From NCBI GenBank assembly GCA_021777835.1, contig JAJYDC010000007.1, positions 1 to 64,000 of the forward strand: a DNA stretch of 64,000 bases, read 5' to 3'. The notes beneath the pieces are model-generated. The model was not told the DNA's origin. It was given only the letters and a program-made list of their open reading frames with translations, and ran no database searches. Position 1 is the stretch's first letter; every line of letters begins with the position of its first letter. Of the stretch, positions 18,783 to 26,651 are shown piece by piece. Origin of the DNA: Bacteroidota bacterium (GTDB taxonomy: Bacteria > Bacteroidota > Ignavibacteria > Ignavibacteriales > Ignavibacteriaceae). The position numbers and the translations under genes are program-made.

Positions 18783-19172
18783 ATGTCAGTATTACAGATC
18801 TTATTGTTAGTGCTTTTTGCACTTGTTGTATTTGTTCAAATAAAGAAATATATAGTTAAACGCTCGGTTAAACATTATTCGGCCTCTGAAGCAGCGGAGA
18901 AGGTTAAAGGAAGCCGGAATGTTCTACTCCTTGATGTACGAACAGCGCAGGAAAGAAAAACAAGCGCAATAAGAGGTTCTTTTCATATTCCTGTCCATGA
19001 ATTAGGAACCAGAATTGAAGAATTAAGGAAATTTAAGGATAAAGAAATTATTTGTTATTGCAGAACCGGAAACCGAAGTGTGTCTGCTGCATCTAAACTA
19101 AAGAAACATGGATTTAACTCTGCAAATTTACTCGGCGGTATTAACGCATGGAATGCGAAAGGATTTAAATAA
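18783..19172 (+). CDS. Membrane-anchored rhodanese-domain protein
   Basis: One N-terminal membrane helix (residues 2-20) and a single rhodanese domain (LLLDVRTAQERKTSAIRG, IPVHELGTRI). The active-site loop is ICYCRTGNRSVSAASKL, whose catalytic Cys precedes RTGNRS. It transfers sulfane sulfur, probably on the cytoplasmic face. The ATG at 18783 with GAGG upstream is preferred over a GTG three codons earlier. Only 6 bases separate it from the DUF2892 gene; together they correspond to the two parts of the fused E. coli YgaP. Confidence 0.9.
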   Translation: MSVLQILLLVLFALVVFVQIKKYIVKRSVKHYSASEAAEKVKGSRNVLLLDVRTAQERKTSAIRGSFHIPVHELGTRIEELRKFKDKEIICYCRTGNRSVSAASKLKKHGFNSANLLGGINAWNAKGFK

Positions 19173-19178
19173 AATAAA

Positions 19179-19391
19179 ATGAAAAAAAATGTTGGAACGA
19201 TTGATAGGATATTTAGAGGATTGGCAGCATTACTGGTTTTGATTCTTTTTCTAACAAAAACCATTCAAGGCGGTACTGCCGTAATTCTTGGCTTAATGGC
19301 AATAGCTTTTATATTTACGAGCACTACCAGGTTTTGCCCTTGCTACACCCGCTTCAATATTAATACTGCAAAAGAAAAAAGTGAGAAGTAA
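19179..19391 (+). CDS. DUF2892 small membrane protein
   Basis: 70 residues with two hydrophobic helices (LAALLVLILFL and TAVILGLMAIAFIFT) and the family start NVGTIDRIFRG, plus FCPCYTRFNI near the end. DUF2892 is the membrane part of YgaP-type rhodaneses. Here it is a separate gene just after the soluble-type rhodanese. The conserved CPCY cysteines after helix 2 could take part in thiol or persulfide exchange. Confidence 0.85.
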   Translation: MKKNVGTIDRIFRGLAALLVLILFLTKTIQGGTAVILGLMAIAFIFTSTTRFCPCYTRFNINTAKEKSEK

Positions 19392-19396
19392 TTATT

Positions 19397-19795
19397 ATGA
19401 TGATCGTATTATATATAATATTTGGTGTAATTGCTTTAATTATGTTACTGCAGTTTGTAATGGTTATTGCGGCAAAACGTTCTAAAGGTACAAAGTTAAC
19501 CGGGTTGAAGGGTAATCTTAAAAAGCTGGAAGGTAACGGAACAAAAGGTCTTGTGTATTTTTTCAGCCCTTCATGTCACGCGTGTAAAGCCCAAACACCA
19601 GTTATTAAATCGTTGCAGTCGAATTATAAGAATGTTTATGATGTTGATATATCTAAGGACCTTAACACCGCTCGCGTTTTTGGAATTAAAGCAACCCCGA
19701 CAACCATTGCTGTCGAAAACGGTGTTATCCGTCAAGTTTTTCTGGGTGTCAAACCCCAGGAGTTTTTAGAGAAATATTTAGGAGGATCAAATTAA
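19397..19795 (+). CDS. Membrane-anchored thioredoxin-like protein
   Basis: N-terminal membrane helix (residues 3-24), then a thioredoxin fold with active site SPSCHACKAQTP (CHAC) and the cis-Pro region IKATPTTIAV. It is 132 residues, close to thioredoxin length plus the anchor. Thiol-disulfide exchange at the inner membrane is likely. The stop codon directly abuts the ATG of the DUF302 gene, so the two are coupled. Confidence 0.85.
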   Translation: MMIVLYIIFGVIALIMLLQFVMVIAAKRSKGTKLTGLKGNLKKLEGNGTKGLVYFFSPSCHACKAQTPVIKSLQSNYKNVYDVDISKDLNTARVFGIKATPTTIAVENGVIRQVFLGVKPQEFLEKYLGGSN

Positions 19796-20179
19796 ATGGA
19801 ATACGGATTTTCAAAAATAGTGAACCAGCCTTTTGAAGAAACTGTTGAAAAGGTTACTGAAGAGTTAAAGAAAGTTGGCTTTGGTGTGTTGACTGAAATT
19901 GATGTTAAAGACACAATGAAGAAAAAGTTAGACGTCGATTTTAAGAAATATAAAATATTAGGTGCTTGTAATCCGCCTATTGCACATAAAGCCCTACAAA
20001 TAGAAGAAGAATTAGGGTTGCTTCTGCCGTGCAATGTTATAATATATGAAAAAGATGGAAAAACTGCAGTATCTGTTTTTAACCCGATGATAATGTCTCA
20101 GCTTATTGATAATAAAGATATGCTGGCGATTGCCGAAGAAGTAAAAACAAAACTAATGACTGTGTTAGATAAAATCTAA
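19796..20179 (+). CDS. DUF302 family protein
   Basis: 127 residues with the family pattern: EYGFSKIVNQPFEETVEKV at the start, the central LGACNPPIAHKALQIEEELG with a conserved Cys, and LLPCNVIIYEK. DUF302 proteins are small soluble alpha/beta proteins often found beside sulfur and redox genes; their activity is not settled. It starts immediately at the previous stop codon, with SD GGAGG 10 bases upstream inside that gene. Confidence 0.9.
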   Translation: MEYGFSKIVNQPFEETVEKVTEELKKVGFGVLTEIDVKDTMKKKLDVDFKKYKILGACNPPIAHKALQIEEELGLLLPCNVIIYEKDGKTAVSVFNPMIMSQLIDNKDMLAIAEEVKTKLMTVLDKI

Positions 20180-20251
20180 GGTCAAAGTAAGATTACGTGA
20201 AAGATTATAAATACAATTTAATTAAAAGTAAAAGACGACAAGGAGAATAAT

Positions 20252-20614
20252 ATGCCAGAGGATTTAACAAAAGAAGCTTTTCTTAAAAAAGTTTTTAATT
20301 TTGAAACGAATAAAGAATGGAAGTTTGAAGGTGACCTTCCGTGCGTGATTGATTTCTGGGCACCATGGTGCGGTCCATGCAGAATGGTTGCTCCCGTAAT
20401 GGAAGAGTTATCTGTTGAGTATGCGGGAAAGGTAAACTTTTATAAAATTAATACTGATGTTGAGCAAGAACTTGGTTCAGCATTTGGTATTAGAAGTATC
20501 CCTTCTTTATTATTTGTGCCGAAAGAAGGACAGCCTAAGATGGCAGTCGGCGCTCTTCCTAAGGAATCATTGAAGCAGGCAATTCAAGAAGAATTGCTTA
20601 CTGCAACTGCTTAA
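20252..20614 (+). CDS. trxA: Thioredoxin
   Basis: Complete thioredoxin of 120 residues: DFWAPWCGPCRMVAPVMEEL with the CGPC redox site, the conserved cis-Pro segment IRSIPSLLFV, and a C-terminal helix. SD AAGGAG 8 bases before the ATG. It closes the rhodanese/DUF2892/DUF302 run and is followed by a strong terminator. It probably supplies electrons to the thiol proteins of that group, as well as serving general functions. Confidence 0.95.
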   Translation: MPEDLTKEAFLKKVFNFETNKEWKFEGDLPCVIDFWAPWCGPCRMVAPVMEELSVEYAGKVNFYKINTDVEQELGSAFGIRSIPSLLFVPKEGQPKMAVGALPKESLKQAIQEELLTATA

Positions 20615-20640
20615 TAATATTTGTTACATAGACCCCCGTT

Positions 20641-20679
20641 GCGGAAATATCAGTCAATGGTATTTCCGCTTTTTTTATT
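20641..20679 (+). terminator. Rho-independent terminator after thioredoxin
   Basis: Perfect 9-bp stem (GCGGAAATA against TATTTCCGC), 11-base loop, then seven T. It ends the 18.8-20.6 kb transcript. Confidence 0.92.
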
Positions 20680-20691
20680 CCCCGAATGATT

Positions 20692-20699
20692 TAATTTTG
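20692..20699 (+). promoter_or_regulatory. Bacteroidota-type -7 box (TAATTTTG) before rubrerythrin
   Basis: Matches the TAnnTTTG consensus 66 bases before the ATG and directly after the preceding terminator, as expected for a separate rubrerythrin promoter. No clear -33 box is visible. Confidence 0.35.
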
Positions 20700-20764
20700 T
20701 ATTGTGAAAAAGGAATTAAGTAGAAACATTTCACGTCTTTTAAGAAAATTAAACGGAGGATAAC

Positions 20765-21262
20765 ATGTCAAAAACAGAAACAAATCTACATGAAGCATTT
20801 TCAGGCGAAAGCCAGGCAAATCAGAAATATCGTGCCTTTGCTAAAAAAGCAGAGCAGGAAGGGTTTGCTAATATTGCAAAGTTATTTAAAACAGCAGCCG
20901 AAGCTGAAAGAATACATGCCGAGGGACATCTGGGAGCACTAAATGGTGTCGGCTCAACTCTTGAGAATCTAAAAGCTGCAATTGCTGGCGAGACTTATGA
21001 ATATACTGAAATGTATCCGCCGATGCTTAAAGAAGCTGAATCGGAAAATCATAAGGCTAAAAGAATGTTTGGATATGCCCTTAAAGCCGAAGAGGTTCAT
21101 GCAAAATTATATAAATTGGCTATGGAAGCAGTTGAAAAGGGAAAGGATTTAACCGGAGTGGATTTCTATCTTTGTCCCGTCTGCGGTAATATTGAAATAG
21201 GAAAGCCTACTGAGAATTGCCCGATTTGCGGAACTCTTGCTTCAAAGTATGTGGTGATATAA
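20765..21262 (+). CDS. rbr: Rubrerythrin
   Basis: N-terminal four-helix di-iron domain with ligand motifs (EAFSGESQANQKY, EAERIHAEGH, EAESENHKAK, EEVHAKLY) and a C-terminal rubredoxin-like Fe(Cys)4 site (CPVCGNI, CPICGTL). 165 residues is short but complete for the family. It reduces hydrogen peroxide in the cytoplasm of anaerobes and microaerophiles. A strong SD (GGAGGA) precedes the ATG and a terminator follows, so it is a single-gene unit. Confidence 0.95.
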   Translation: MSKTETNLHEAFSGESQANQKYRAFAKKAEQEGFANIAKLFKTAAEAERIHAEGHLGALNGVGSTLENLKAAIAGETYEYTEMYPPMLKEAESENHKAKRMFGYALKAEEVHAKLYKLAMEAVEKGKDLTGVDFYLCPVCGNIEIGKPTENCPICGTLASKYVVI

Positions 21263-21273
21263 TCACTTTACTA

Positions 21274-21306
21274 AGCCTCCGGGGCTAATATAGCTTCGGA
21301 GGTTTT
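21274..21306 (+). terminator. Rho-independent terminator after rubrerythrin
   Basis: Stem CCTCCG with CGGAGG plus an inner GCTA/TAGC pairing and G-T pairs, followed by TTTT, 12 bases past the stop codon. Confidence 0.85.
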
Positions 21307-21513
21307 GGACGTCTGCAGAATTTAATAAATATCTAATTAGATTTTAATTGAATATATAGGTACCTTCTAATACATAAAAATTCGGATTAAAGAAAAATAA
21401 GCTAATTATAAAGAATTATTCGTAGGAGAAGATTCTTTTTATTCAAAAATAGAAATTTATAATCTGTTAAAATTTATTTTAACATAACGGAATCTATTAT
21501 TAAACAATTAGGT

Positions 21514-22077
21514 GTGAATTTGAAGTTCTGTAATATAAAAATCATTAAACTTTTCTTAATAATCTTTATTCTTTCCGTTAGTATTATGAAAGCTCAAACA
21601 TCAAATAAAATTGGAGAACCTGTGACTGTCGATTCAGTTGATCTGAGTAGATATGTGGGTAAATGGTATGAAATCGCAAAGATTCCAAATAGCTTTCAGA
21701 AAAAATGTGCAAGCAATACTACTGCGACTTATGTATTTCGAAAAGACGGCAACATTGATGTAATTAATCGTTGTATTGAAAAAAACGGAAGCATTAGTGA
21801 AGCAAAGGGAATAGCTAGAATTGTAAATAAGAAAACAAACGCTAAACTTGAGGTAAGTTTTGTCCGTATTTTTGGCATCTCACTGTTTTGGGGAGATTAC
21901 TGGATAATCGGTTTGGATAAGAACTATAATTATGCTGTTGTCGGAACTCCTACGAGAAAATACGGGTGGATATTAAGCCGCACTTCTGTGCTGTCTAAAA
22001 ATGACTTGGACCAAGCGTTTACTATTTTGCGGAATCAAGGGTACAATACCAATGATTTTGAAATGGATGTTCAATAA
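21514..22077 (+). CDS. Lipocalin (Blc-like), secreted
   Basis: N-terminal hydrophobic export signal (residues 8-28, ending SIMKAQ). Then the lipocalin motifs GKWYEIAKIPNSFQKKC (SCR1, G-x-W), NTTATYVFRKDGNIDV, and a late YGWILSRT that matches the bacterial lipocalin Arg motif. There is no lipobox Cys, unlike E. coli Blc, so it is probably periplasmic. It would bind fatty acids or lysophospholipids. The start is GTG (21514) or TTG (21520); an AGG lies just before. The end is only 2 bases from the convergent ABC permease. Confidence 0.9.
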   Translation: MNLKFCNIKIIKLFLIIFILSVSIMKAQTSNKIGEPVTVDSVDLSRYVGKWYEIAKIPNSFQKKCASNTTATYVFRKDGNIDVINRCIEKNGSISEAKGIARIVNKKTNAKLEVSFVRIFGISLFWGDYWIIGLDKNYNYAVVGTPTRKYGWILSRTSVLSKNDLDQAFTILRNQGYNTNDFEMDVQ

Positions 22078-22079
22078 TA

Positions 22080-22826
22080 CTAAACTTCAATCCTTGAAAA
22101 CAAAAAGCTTCCTGCAACAAGCAGAAGAAAAGTAATAATTGTTAAAACCGCAAAATCAATTCCAATTCCGAAATGCGATGCCCCGGTCAATGCAAATCTT
22201 AACCCGTCAACACCATAAGATAATGGGTCAACTGAAGCGACTATTTTCATAGCCTCAGGCAATCCTTGAATCGGAAATAATGCTCCGCTTAAAAAGAAAA
22301 GCGGCATTACAAGAAAGCTCATTATTAACTGGAAGCCTTGAAAATCTTCGAGCATTGAAGCAATTGCTGTTCCCAGCGCTGTGAAAAGAAGAGAAATTAA
22401 AATCATAAAGACCAATGATAGCAGAATCAATCCGACTGAATGAACTCTAAAGCCGGCTATCATTGAAATGATTAATACTATTATTCCTTGAAACACCGAA
22501 GCTGTTGCACCTCCGAATACACGCCCGATCATAATGTTTAGGCGGGAGACAGGAGCGACAAGCGTTTCTTTTAAGAATCCAAACTGCCTGTCCCATATCA
22601 TTTCAACTCCTGAAAATATAGCTGTAAATAAAATACTCATTGCTATAATTCCCGGTGCAAGAAATTCTATATAGCTTCCTTGCCCTGCTTTTTGAAATAT
22701 AGGTCCAAATCCAAAACCAAGCGCCACTAGGAAAAGGACTGGCTGCCCTAAGCTTCCTATGATCCTTGATCGAGATCGCAAATATCTTTTAATTTGCCTG
22801 AGCCAAAGTATATAAATTGTTGACAT
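22080..22826 (-). CDS. ABC-2 type exporter permease (DrrB/NodJ-like)
   Basis: 248 residues with six membrane helices and the ABC-2 signature near FGFLKETLVAPVSRLNIMIG, then SGALFPIQGLPEAMK late in the protein. Typical of daunorubicin-resistance or polysaccharide-type export permeases. Starts 3 bases after the ATPase stop codon. It differs from the longer permease at 12562..13872, so this is a separate exporter. Confidence 0.92.
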   Translation of the reverse strand: MSTIYILWLRQIKRYLRSRSRIIGSLGQPVLFLVALGFGFGPIFQKAGQGSYIEFLAPGIIAMSILFTAIFSGVEMIWDRQFGFLKETLVAPVSRLNIMIGRVFGGATASVFQGIIVLIISMIAGFRVHSVGLILLSLVFMILISLLFTALGTAIASMLEDFQGFQLIMSFLVMPLFFLSGALFPIQGLPEAMKIVASVDPLSYGVDGLRFALTGASHFGIGIDFAVLTIITFLLLVAGSFLFSRIEV

Positions 22827-22829
22827 TTG

Positions 22830-23618
22830 TTATCTCCTCCTCCACATCTTGCTGCGCATTCTCATCCGATCAAGCCCCGAAGCTTCTTCTTCACGTATTT
22901 TACTTCCAGTTAGCTCAAGGAATGCGTCTTCTAAATTATCTTTTCCAGTTTGAGCCTTTAATTGTTCAGGGGTGCCGCTGGCTACAATTTTACCGTGATC
23001 TATAATCGCAATTCTATCGGCAACTCGGTCAGCTTCTTCCATATAATGTGTAGTGAAAAATACAGTCGTTTGTTCTTTCTTATTTAAATCGTTAATGTAA
23101 TTCCACATGTAATTTCTTGTTTGAGGATCTAAGCCAAGTGTTGGCTCATCTAGAAATATAATTTTGGGATGATGTAGAAATCCGCGCGCAATTTCTAATC
23201 TCCGCTTCATCCCTCCTGAATAATTTTTCACAAACTCATTCCTTTTGTCCCACAGTTCGACAAAATTTAAAAGCTCTTCAATTCTTGGCTTTCGAATTTC
23301 AGGCGGAACTTTATAAAGAACAGCATGAAAGTTCATGTTTTCATATGCCGTTAATTCCTCATCTAAACTTGGGTCCTGAAAGACGATGCCGAATGATTCT
23401 CTTACTTTATCCTGATGAAGCGCCGGGTTAATTCCGTTTATTTCTATTTCACCGCTTGTCGGATGAAGCAGTGTGGTCAACATTTTTATTGTAGTTGATT
23501 TTCCCGCTCCGTTAGGTCCAAGAAAGCCGAATATTTCAGCCTTCTCTACGTTGAAGGAAATATTGTCAACGGCTGTAAAATCGCCGAATTGCTTTGTTAG
23601 ATTTTTAACTTTAATCAT
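22830..23618 (-). CDS. ABC transporter ATP-binding protein (DrrA-like)
   Basis: Walker A GPNGAGKST, signature YSGGMKRRLEIARG, Walker B IIFLDEP, His switch FFTTHYMEEADR. The C-terminus ends in a short basic tail (RMRMRSKMWRRR), unusual for the family and perhaps a membrane or partner contact. Forms an exporter with the permease gene that follows at once. Confidence 0.94.
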   Translation of the reverse strand: MIKVKNLTKQFGDFTAVDNISFNVEKAEIFGFLGPNGAGKSTTIKMLTTLLHPTSGEIEINGINPALHQDKVRESFGIVFQDPSLDEELTAYENMNFHAVLYKVPPEIRKPRIEELLNFVELWDKRNEFVKNYSGGMKRRLEIARGFLHHPKIIFLDEPTLGLDPQTRNYMWNYINDLNKKEQTTVFFTTHYMEEADRVADRIAIIDHGKIVASGTPEQLKAQTGKDNLEDAFLELTGSKIREEEASGLDRMRMRSKMWRRR

Positions 23619-23787
23619 GTTATAAGCCGGATGAAAATTGTTTGGTAAATATAGTCATGAAGACACTAAGGTGGTATGATTTGTTAATACACAATAATAA
23701 CAAATAGACAATTACCCTGCACATTTAATTAATTATCAAAAAATTAAATCCTTTGGATTTTACCTGCATCTTATTTATGGAAAATAG

Positions 23788-23795
23788 TAATTTTG
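23788..23795 (+). promoter_or_regulatory. Bacteroidota-type -7 box (TAATTTTG) before the NifX-like gene
   Basis: TAnnTTTG match 26 bases before the ATG, giving a plausible short leader. The -33 element is not obvious. Confidence 0.35.
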
Positions 23796-23820
23796 TATTG
23801 GAAAATTTGAAAGGGAAAAA

Positions 23821-24219
23821 ATGAAAATCGCAGTGGCATCTAATAATCAAATAAAAGTTAGCGGACACCTTGGACGCGCAAAATCTTTTTTAATTTATGA
23901 TATAGAAGATTCTCGGGTAATTAAGAAAGAAATAAGAATTAACACTTTTACTCACCACGTTCAGCATAACCATCAGCATGAAGATAATCATAGTGCGCAC
24001 GTGCAAGGTGAAGGAATGCATAGTCATGCAGATCTAATTGACGGTTTAAAGGATTGCAGTCACATAATCTTCCAGAGCGGCGGCAGGAGAGTTATTGAGG
24101 ATCTAAAGGCAAATAATATTGTGCCTATTCTTACGGATGAAGAGGTAGCTGATACTGCAGTAGAAAAGTTTCTGAACGGTAATCTCTTACAAAAAGAAGA
24201 AAGCGGCTGCGCTCACTAA
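23821..24219 (+). CDS. NifX/NifB-type iron-molybdenum cofactor family protein with His-rich insert
   Basis: The fold markers of the dinitrogenase Fe-Mo cofactor biosynthesis (PF02579) family are present: KIAVASNNQIKVSGHLGRAK at the start, then FLIYDIED and CSHIIFQSGGRRVIEDLKAN. Between residues 45 and 69 there is an insert with nine His (for example HHVQHNHQHEDNHSAH), and the protein ends in CAH. No nif gene is nearby, so nitrogen fixation is not implied; such stand-alone proteins are thought to handle metal clusters. The His insert suggests Ni, Zn, Co or Fe binding. Confidence 0.85.
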   Translation: MKIAVASNNQIKVSGHLGRAKSFLIYDIEDSRVIKKEIRINTFTHHVQHNHQHEDNHSAHVQGEGMHSHADLIDGLKDCSHIIFQSGGRRVIEDLKANNIVPILTDEEVADTAVEKFLNGNLLQKEESGCAH

Positions 24220-24262
24220 AACGTGATAACAGTTACTCTTAAGTAAATCGCTAAATCGAGTA

Positions 24263-24270
24263 TACCTTTG
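24263..24270 (+). promoter_or_regulatory. Bacteroidota-type -7 box (TACCTTTG) before osmC-like gene
   Basis: TAnnTTTG match 95 bases before the ATG at 24365; it would leave a leader of about 85 bases. Confidence 0.28.
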
Positions 24271-24364
24271 TATTTGACTCAGCAGCCAGCGACTCCAAGT
24301 CGTAGACTGTTTAATTAAAGGTATCTTATAAAAATTGTAATAATTAAAACTATAAGGAATAACT

Positions 24365-24799
24365 ATGTCGACAAAAACTGCATACGTAAAACAAATAAAA
24401 GGAATAACCTTTGCCGGTAAAACTGATTCAAATCATTGGGTAACAATGGATGGTCCTGAAAATTTCGGCGGAAGCAACGCCGGAATTAGACCAAAGGAGC
24501 TTATTCTTCTGTCATTGGCAGGCTGCACAGGAAGCGATGTAATCTCAATCCTCTCAAAGAAAAGAACTCCGCTGGATGATTTCGAGATTAATATTAAAGC
24601 AGATGTAGCTGATGAGCATCCGCAAGTCTTTACAAAAATAGATCTCGAATATGTTTTCTATGGAAAAAATTTGAACGTAAAAGATATCGAGCGGGCAATT
24701 GAGCTTTCCCAAACAAAATATTGCAGCGTTACTGCAATGCTTCAAAAAGCCGTGGAAATGAGGCACTCTTACAGAATTGTTGAGGAAAAGAAGAGTTAA
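24365..24799 (+). CDS. OsmC/Ohr family peroxiredoxin-like protein
   Basis: 144 residues with both family cysteines: LSLAGCTGSDVISIL and KYCSVTAML. The fold N-terminus (GITFAGKTDSNHWVTMDG) and the PKELILLSLAGC motif match the YhfA/OsmC branch. These enzymes reduce organic hydroperoxides with dithiol reductants. It is the last gene before a convergent pair and adds to the oxidative-defence theme of this part. Confidence 0.92.
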   Translation: MSTKTAYVKQIKGITFAGKTDSNHWVTMDGPENFGGSNAGIRPKELILLSLAGCTGSDVISILSKKRTPLDDFEINIKADVADEHPQVFTKIDLEYVFYGKNLNVKDIERAIELSQTKYCSVTAMLQKAVEMRHSYRIVEEKKS

Positions 24800-24801
24800 C
24801 T

Positions 24802-25416
24802 TTATATAGAGGTTAAAACGATATGCGACGTAATAGGCTCGTTTATAACTTCTGAGATAATTCTTAATCCGCACTGTTTAACAAGCGAATTTACTCCGCC
24901 GCTGCGAAGAAATAATTTATAATTTTTATAATGATCTTTACCGGCGGAAAATTCAACTAGCTCATTTAATATGTCCCACAGTTTTGATTTCTTTTGAATT
25001 GCGTATTCACCGATGATTATTTTATCAGAAATTAGTTTTAATTGATTAATTACTGCAATCCTTTCGTCCGGTGGCATCTCATGTACAGCGTAGGTTATAA
25101 TAGAATAATCATATTTTTCGGGAATCTGTTTTGTCAACGCTGAAGCATCTGTATGGATAAAAATTACATTAGAAAATTTCTGCTCTGATAATATATTATT
25201 GGCCACAAAAATATTTTTTGAAGATAAATCAACCCCCGTAACTTTGGAGCATTTCTCTGCAAGTTGAAAGCAAAGCCTCCCCGTTCCGCAGCCGACATCA
25301 ATTACACTGCTTCCGTCTTGAATAAAATTCTTTATTATCGAAAACATCTTATCCTGGTTTGGCGCTATAATCCTATCATAAAATAGCCCGTCATACCAAT
25401 GTATCTTATCTTTCAT
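24802..25416 (-). CDS. Class I SAM-dependent methyltransferase
   Basis: 204 residues. SAM-binding motif I is VIDVGCGTGRLCFQL, acidic motif II is VTGVDLSSKNI, and motif IV is YSIITYAVHEMPPDER. The substrate is unknown. It overlaps the trans-sulfuration gene by 4 bases (ATGA), so both are co-translated; a thiol or amino-acid derivative would be a natural guess but is only inference. Its stop lies 2 bases from the convergent OsmC gene. Confidence 0.85.
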   Translation of the reverse strand: MKDKIHWYDGLFYDRIIAPNQDKMFSIIKNFIQDGSSVIDVGCGTGRLCFQLAEKCSKVTGVDLSSKNIFVANNILSEQKFSNVIFIHTDASALTKQIPEKYDYSIITYAVHEMPPDERIAVINQLKLISDKIIIGEYAIQKKSKLWDILNELVEFSAGKDHYKNYKLFLRSGGVNSLVKQCGLRIISEVINEPITSHIVLTSI

Positions 25417-26528
25417 TTTAATGCCTTTGATAAATCCTCGATTAAATCATCAGGATGCTCTAACCCTATAGACATTCGCAAAAGATTCTGAGGAGTTCTG
25501 GTATCAGGTCCCTCAACTGAAGCACGATGCTCTATTAGACTTTCCGGACCGCCAAGACTCGTAGCACGCACAAATATTTTAACTTTTGAAGCCACCCGCA
25601 TTGCATCTTTTTTCGTACCTTTTACCTGGAATGAAATCATTCCGCCGAATAGTTTCATTTGTGCAGAAGCAATTTTATGCCCTGGATGCGAAGGTAATCC
25701 CGGGTAATATACTTTCTCAACTTTCCGGTGCGAATGCAAAAACTTAGCTACTTGTATTGCGCTTTGGGATTGTGCCCTGATGCGTATTGGCAAGGTTTGA
25801 ATTCCTCTTAATACAAGCCAGCATTCAAATGGCGAAGGTACCGCTCCGCCGGATTTTTGTATTTCACGTATCTTCTGGAAGAATTCATCATTCTTTTTTG
25901 AAATTACTGCACCGCCTAGAACATCGCTATGCCCGCCGATATACTTTGTTGTTGCGTGAAGCGCTATATCTGCGCCAAGTTCAAACGGTTTTTGAAGGAT
26001 CGGTGTTGCCCAGGTGTTATCGCAAACAATTTTTATGTTTCTCCTCTTTAACAAAACTGAAATCTTATTTATGTCGATAATCTTCAAAAGAGGATTTGTT
26101 GGCGTTTCAATCCAAACTAACCGCGTATTTTTTCTTAGAGCATTTTCAACATTATTTAACTTTGTCATGTCTACAAAGGATGAGGTGATGTTCCATTTCT
26201 CAAATAGCTTAATCAAATTCCTTGTGCCATGGTAAAGATCGTCAGATGCAATAATATGATCGCCTTGTGAAAGTGCTTGAAAAATAGTCATTGCTGCAGC
26301 GGAACCTGATGAAAATGCCGCGGCAGATTGTCCGCCTTCTAGTTGTGAAAGACATGTCTCGAGCGATTCGCGATTTGGATTGTTGCCTCTTGAATAATTG
26401 TAACCCTTTGGATATTCTCCGTTTGCCTCTCGTTCGAATGTTGTTGATAAATGAATGGGTGGGGTTACTGCTCCAGTTGCCGGATCATTCTTTCTTCCTG
26501 CATGTACAGAAAGTGTTTCTATTTTCAT
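25413..26528 (-). CDS. Trans-sulfuration PLP enzyme (cystathionine gamma-synthase / lyase family)
   Basis: 371 residues of the Cys/Met metabolism PLP family. Features are YSRGNNPNRESLETCLSQLE, the phosphate site SSGSAAAMTIF, the PLP lysine in ATTKYIGGHSDVLGG, and the C-terminal SLGGPESLIEHRAS. The last motif is usual for MetB/MetC and gamma-lyases. Gamma-synthase, beta-lyase or gamma-lyase activity cannot be told apart by eye. Start ATG at 26528; the following methyltransferase overlaps by 4 bases. Confidence 0.9.
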   Translation of the reverse strand: MKIETLSVHAGRKNDPATGAVTPPIHLSTTFEREANGEYPKGYNYSRGNNPNRESLETCLSQLEGGQSAAAFSSGSAAAMTIFQALSQGDHIIASDDLYHGTRNLIKLFEKWNITSSFVDMTKLNNVENALRKNTRLVWIETPTNPLLKIIDINKISVLLKRRNIKIVCDNTWATPILQKPFELGADIALHATTKYIGGHSDVLGGAVISKKNDEFFQKIREIQKSGGAVPSPFECWLVLRGIQTLPIRIRAQSQSAIQVAKFLHSHRKVEKVYYPGLPSHPGHKIASAQMKLFGGMISFQVKGTKKDAMRVASKVKIFVRATSLGGPESLIEHRASVEGPDTRTPQNLLRMSIGLEHPDDLIEDLSKALK

Positions 26529-26622
26529 TTTACATCCTTCACAAAATTTCTAGTTTAATTGCATGCGCAAAATAATAAACTGCTGGCTTAAATGTTTTAG
26601 TGCGGCTGGGCGAAATGTTAGG

Positions 26623-26641
26623 GGCAGCTCAAATGGCTGCC
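26623..26641 (-). terminator. Hairpin between the thioredoxin-like gene and the trans-sulfuration gene
   Basis: GGCAGC and GCTGCC arms with a 7-base loop, extended by AGG/CCT-like pairing, just after the stop codon of the gene at 26652. There is no T-run, so termination is tentative. Confidence 0.4.
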
Positions 26642-26651
26642 TCGCTAAATA

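Noticed and set aside
23821-24219. A nitrogen-fixation locus
   Set aside because: Only a stand-alone NifX-like protein is present, with no nif structural or assembly genes.
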